32,194 nt of DNA from Lojkania enalia (taxonomy: Eukaryota; Ascomycota; Dothideomycetes; Pleosporales). The stretch is taken from positions 5,411 to 37,604 of the forward strand of contig ML986724.1 in assembly GCA_010094045.1 (NCBI GenBank), given 5' to 3'. Made by a program: the position numbers and the translations under genes. The notes beneath the pieces were generated by a model. It was not told the origin of the DNA. It did not search any database and worked only from the letters and a program-made list of their open reading frames with translations. Shown piece after piece: positions 28,641 to 32,194 of the stretch. Numbering within the stretch: the first letter of the stretch is position 1; every line of letters starts with the position of its first letter.

Positions 28641-31459
28641 ATAAATTACTTTTTTAAACTTTTATAAAGTTGCTTATAATTAAAATAATAGTAGAGGGTT
28701 TAGCTAAGAATAATTATTTAATTAACCTAGGTATATAACTAAATCTTTTTAATACTATATTTATAAAGTAGTATAGTTTAAAGATTAATCTACTATTAAA
28801 GTTAATAGTAGAAGTTATAAAAAGCTCTAAGATCCTAATATATAAGACTACTATTATAAAGGTTACTATTAAGGACTCGTATAATAAGGTTTATATAATA
28901 ATATAAAGAAATTGTTCTACGAAAAGTTTTATATATAATCTTATCCTAAAGCTTTTTACTTATCTTATTCTACTCTTAGTTCTACCCCTTTTCTTATCTA
29001 TATATAGTTATATACTCCCTTATAAATAGCTTAGTAGTTTTTCTATATCTTTTTATATAAGGCTTATAGATGTTAATAGAATTCTTAGGTTCTTAAACCC
29101 CTATATACTCTTATATACTTCTAAGTAGATTTGTATTATATTTAGATCTATTATCTTACCTATACTATTATATTATATAGAAAAACTTAATATTACTAGT
29201 AATAGCCTCTTTAATAATATTGTATCAATTGTTTATTTAAATATATCTAAGTTTAAAATATACCTAATTTAATTTAAATTATAATACTTATATACTATTA
29301 TATTAAATTATTTAGTTATTTAGATAGAATCTTAGAAATCTTTTATTAACTAAAGCCTTTAAGTTTAGAACTTCCTATTTTCTACAATTAGAATTATCTT
29401 TAGAAAAGCTGTATAGAGTATATCTAGGTAGAAACTTAGAGACTACTAATAACCTATTAGAATTAGAGGTAACTGCTAATATCTAACTATAATTTACCTT
29501 CTAATTCCTATATTAGAATTGATATACGCGTAAGTTGTAGTAAGAGTAAACTTCTATCTATATATATAGAACAACTATTACCTCCTATAAGGGGCCTTAT
29601 AATAGGCGGACTCCTCTTTATAGGGCCTATAATAAAGAACCTATCTAATTTAGAAGGAAATTAGAGTAAACTAATCCTTAAAAAATAAATTATAATTTTA
29701 TAAGAGAAGATTATATACTTAATATAATAGAGAACTGTTAGTTTTAATTAACCTCTATAAACTACTAAATTAGTACTAATAATATACTAAGAAACTTTTA
29801 CAACTCCTCTAATAAGAAACTTCTTAGCTACTCTTAAGCCCTTTTAAGCCTACTTTACTAAATATACGCCTAAGATTAAAAGCTTTATAAATAGTAGCGA
29901 ACCTATATTTAAATAATAGTAAGCTTTAATCTTAAACTAATTTAAGATTAATATAGATTACTATTAGATAGAGCGTATATATATAGCGTTAGTATAGGGA
30001 TATACCTCTAGTACTACGAAAGGGTATCTAAAACTAAAATACCTAGCTTAATTAAACTAGTATTAGTTTAAGAATACTAAAGAAATAATTTTACTTCTAT
30101 AATTTTATTTTATTATAGATAATAAAGAGATAGAAGTATAATAGACGTTTTAGGTTCTAAGAATAAATAAGAGAGAAGCGTTTCTAACTTTTAAAGCTCG
30201 CTTTATTAGTATAGCTATTAGGGGATCTGTATTTTAATCTAAGTAGTTCTTCTACCTATAGAATAAGATTCTCTCCAACCTAAAGATACTAAACTTTAGC
30301 TTTAAACTTATATAGAAAAGCTTTTTTAATACTATAGTCGCCTATTTAATAGCCTATAATATAGAAAGGAGGAGTATTTCTAATCTTCTAGAATAAACTA
30401 TTAGCTTATAGGTTGCAGCTAAAATAAATTAAATCGGTATTAGAAAGTTTTTAAGAGTTTATTTAAAGTAACCTATAATCTAATACTACTCTAATCTACC
30501 CTAATATTAATACTTTATTCTACTATAATTACTTTCTAATAATCTAGTAAAATTCCTATACTTAAACGGTATATAACTTTAAATAATTACTATAATTATA
30601 GTAAACTAGAATACTTTACAAATAAATATATAGTTTTTAAAGTATAAGAAATAGAGGTTAAATAAGAGAAAATTAAAAAAGAAGAGTTTTTAGACGTAAA
30701 TAAGTACCACCTAGATAGTTTTTAGGTAGGAAATAGAGACGCCTAAGAAAACTCTCTATTCTAGACTTAAGTAAATATAACTTATTAAATATCGATTTAT
30801 TATATTTATTTAGAGGAAAATACTTCTAAATTTCTACTATTCTATATTTAAAAGGTATTAGTATATAACTAAATACTCTTATTAATACTAGTATTTAAGG
30901 TTTCCTATTCTTTAATTCTATAGTAGCTAGATTACTCTCCTAAGCTCTATATATATTAATATAGTACTTACCCTTTAAAATTACTATTAAAGGTTTTTAG
31001 AACTAAATCTAAACTCTAGTTAATTAGTATATCTACTTATACCTGTAAATTAATAGGAGAACTATTTAAAACTATTTATTTATTATTATAGATCTAGATA
31101 TTTAGGATTATATTATTAGTATTAAATAGTTATATTATTTTCAACTCTAGCTAGATATAGATAAGAATCGGATTATATAATCTTTTAAGTATCCTACTAC
31201 TTATAATTCTTTACCTCCTCTTCTTATATAATTAACTTAGCTAGTATATAATAAGAAGGTAGAGTTAGATATCTAGTAATACAACGCTCTATAGGAAAAG
31301 GACTAGTATTAGTAGTTCTATAGTCTAACTATCTATTATATTAAAGATCTACTAAGACTACTAAAACTATATTAATCTTTTATAGCCTATAGTCTAAATA
31401 AGCTTAGAGCTTTTATACGCCTATATATAACAAAGTCTAAATCTGATATAAAGAAAATC
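28641..31459. other. Unresolved RIPped AT-rich DNA, probably transposon
   Basis: About 2.8 kb, almost all A/T with TA-dinucleotide excess. Parts may be gypsy protease or a nested insertion: the spacing between gag and reverse transcriptase is longer than usual. I cannot identify a gene on either strand. Confidence 0.5.
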
Positions 31460-32194
31460 TATTCTCCTACTATCGCTTTTATTATAGCTAATACTTTCTA
31501 CTTTAATATAAAGAGGAAAGAGAACGAGTTTTTCTCTATATCTCTATATAAAATTAAGCGGCTGATTAAAGATAAGTAAGCCCTAGAGCTAGAAGATAAA
31601 GCTGAAAACGAAGTACTAGTAAATCTCTAATTACTATCTAAATACTATAAATATTAGAATATATTTAGTAAAACTATAACTTATTAATTACTAGAATACT
31701 ATTCTTATAATTATAAGATTATTCTTATAGAACTCCTCCCTAATAGTTATAGTCTATTATATAAGTAGAATATTAAGAAGCTAGAGGCAATTAAAAAGTA
31801 TATTATAGATAATCTATAGAATAAGTATATTAAGTAGAGTTAGAGCTTTTTTATATCTCTAATCCTTTATATCTATAAATCTAATAGTAACCTATATATC
31901 TATATAGATTATTATAAACTTAATACTCTTACCTATAAAAATATATATCTAATACTATATATAGATAAACTTCTATCTAGGTCTACTAAGGTAGTAATTT
32001 TTACTAAGTTTAATATTCGCGTAGCCTTTAATAAGATTAGAATAAACCCTAGTTCTAAAAAATATACTACCTTTTAGACTTAATATAGAACCTATAAGTA
32101 TAAAATTCTACCTTTTAGATTATATAATAGTCTAATAACTTACTAGTACTATATAAATAATATACTAATTAACTACCTAGATAACTTCTATATT
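31460..32194 (+). pseudogene. RIP-degraded Ty3/gypsy reverse transcriptase relic, runs off the right edge
   Basis: One plus-strand frame, with TAG/TAA where Gln or Trp is expected, matches the gypsy pre-RT and RT order. About 31640-31680 encodes YQNIFSK (canonical FLDVFSK). A region with YSLLYK and SQSFFISL follows (canonical YSPLYK, SQSPFASP). Then DYYKLN (canonical DYRKLN), FTKFNIRVAF (canonical KLDIRxAF, with the catalytic Asp now Asn), YTTFQTQY, and KILPFRL (canonical LPFGL) near 32110. The YxDD box would lie beyond the window. Dead by RIP. Confidence 0.8.

Noticed and set aside
27109..32194. The 213-bp LTR as the 5' LTR of the gypsy relic to its right
   Set aside because: No primer-binding site follows on the right, whereas a RIPped initiator-Met site follows on the left, so it more likely belongs to the copia-like piece.

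Overview
The window looks like a genomic segment of a filamentous ascomycete (Pezizomycotina, perhaps Eurotiales). Genes have short 50-67 bp introns with GT..AG ends, the protein families are typical of mould secondary metabolism, and the flanks are very AT-rich transposon relics whose reading frames are broken mainly by C-to-T and G-to-A changes. That is the mark of repeat-induced point mutation (RIP). No species call is possible from this alone.

Layout. 1-2100 is a RIP-dead pogo/Fot1-type DNA transposon with long inverted repeats. 2100-3100 is a gene-poor transition with two minisatellites. About 3.1-25.5 kb is a GC-balanced island that reads as one polyketide gene cluster: an MRP-type ABC transporter (minus), an SDR (plus), an aspartate-aminotransferase-like enzyme (minus), a flavoprotein monooxygenase (minus), a non-reducing polyketide synthase SAT-KS-AT-PT-ACP-TE (plus, four exons, 2084 aa), a second SDR (minus), a carboxymuconolactone-decarboxylase-like protein (minus), a second flavoprotein monooxygenase (minus) and a second CMD-like protein (plus). 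25.8-32.2 kb is a graveyard: a Tc1/mariner relic, two unlike LTRs flanking a short copia-like internal piece, and a gypsy relic (gag, then reverse transcriptase) that runs off the right edge.

How the genes may work together (inference). The NR-PKS would make an aromatic polyketide whose ring pattern is set by its PT domain and which is released by its TE. The two FAD monooxygenases could hydroxylate or dearomatise it, the SDRs reduce keto groups, and the CMD-like proteins catalyse a ring-opening, decarboxylation or isomerisation step. The aminotransferase could add nitrogen or supply an amino or keto acid, and the ABC transporter export the product. Three gene pairs are divergent and share promoters of about 360-490 bp. 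No transcription factor, P450 or O-methyltransferase is visible, so the cluster may be regulated from elsewhere or lack those steps. I cannot name the product.

Exon joins were worked out by hand from reading frame, splice-site sequence and family motifs. Coordinates given for multi-exon genes are whole-gene spans; exons are listed in the evidence.
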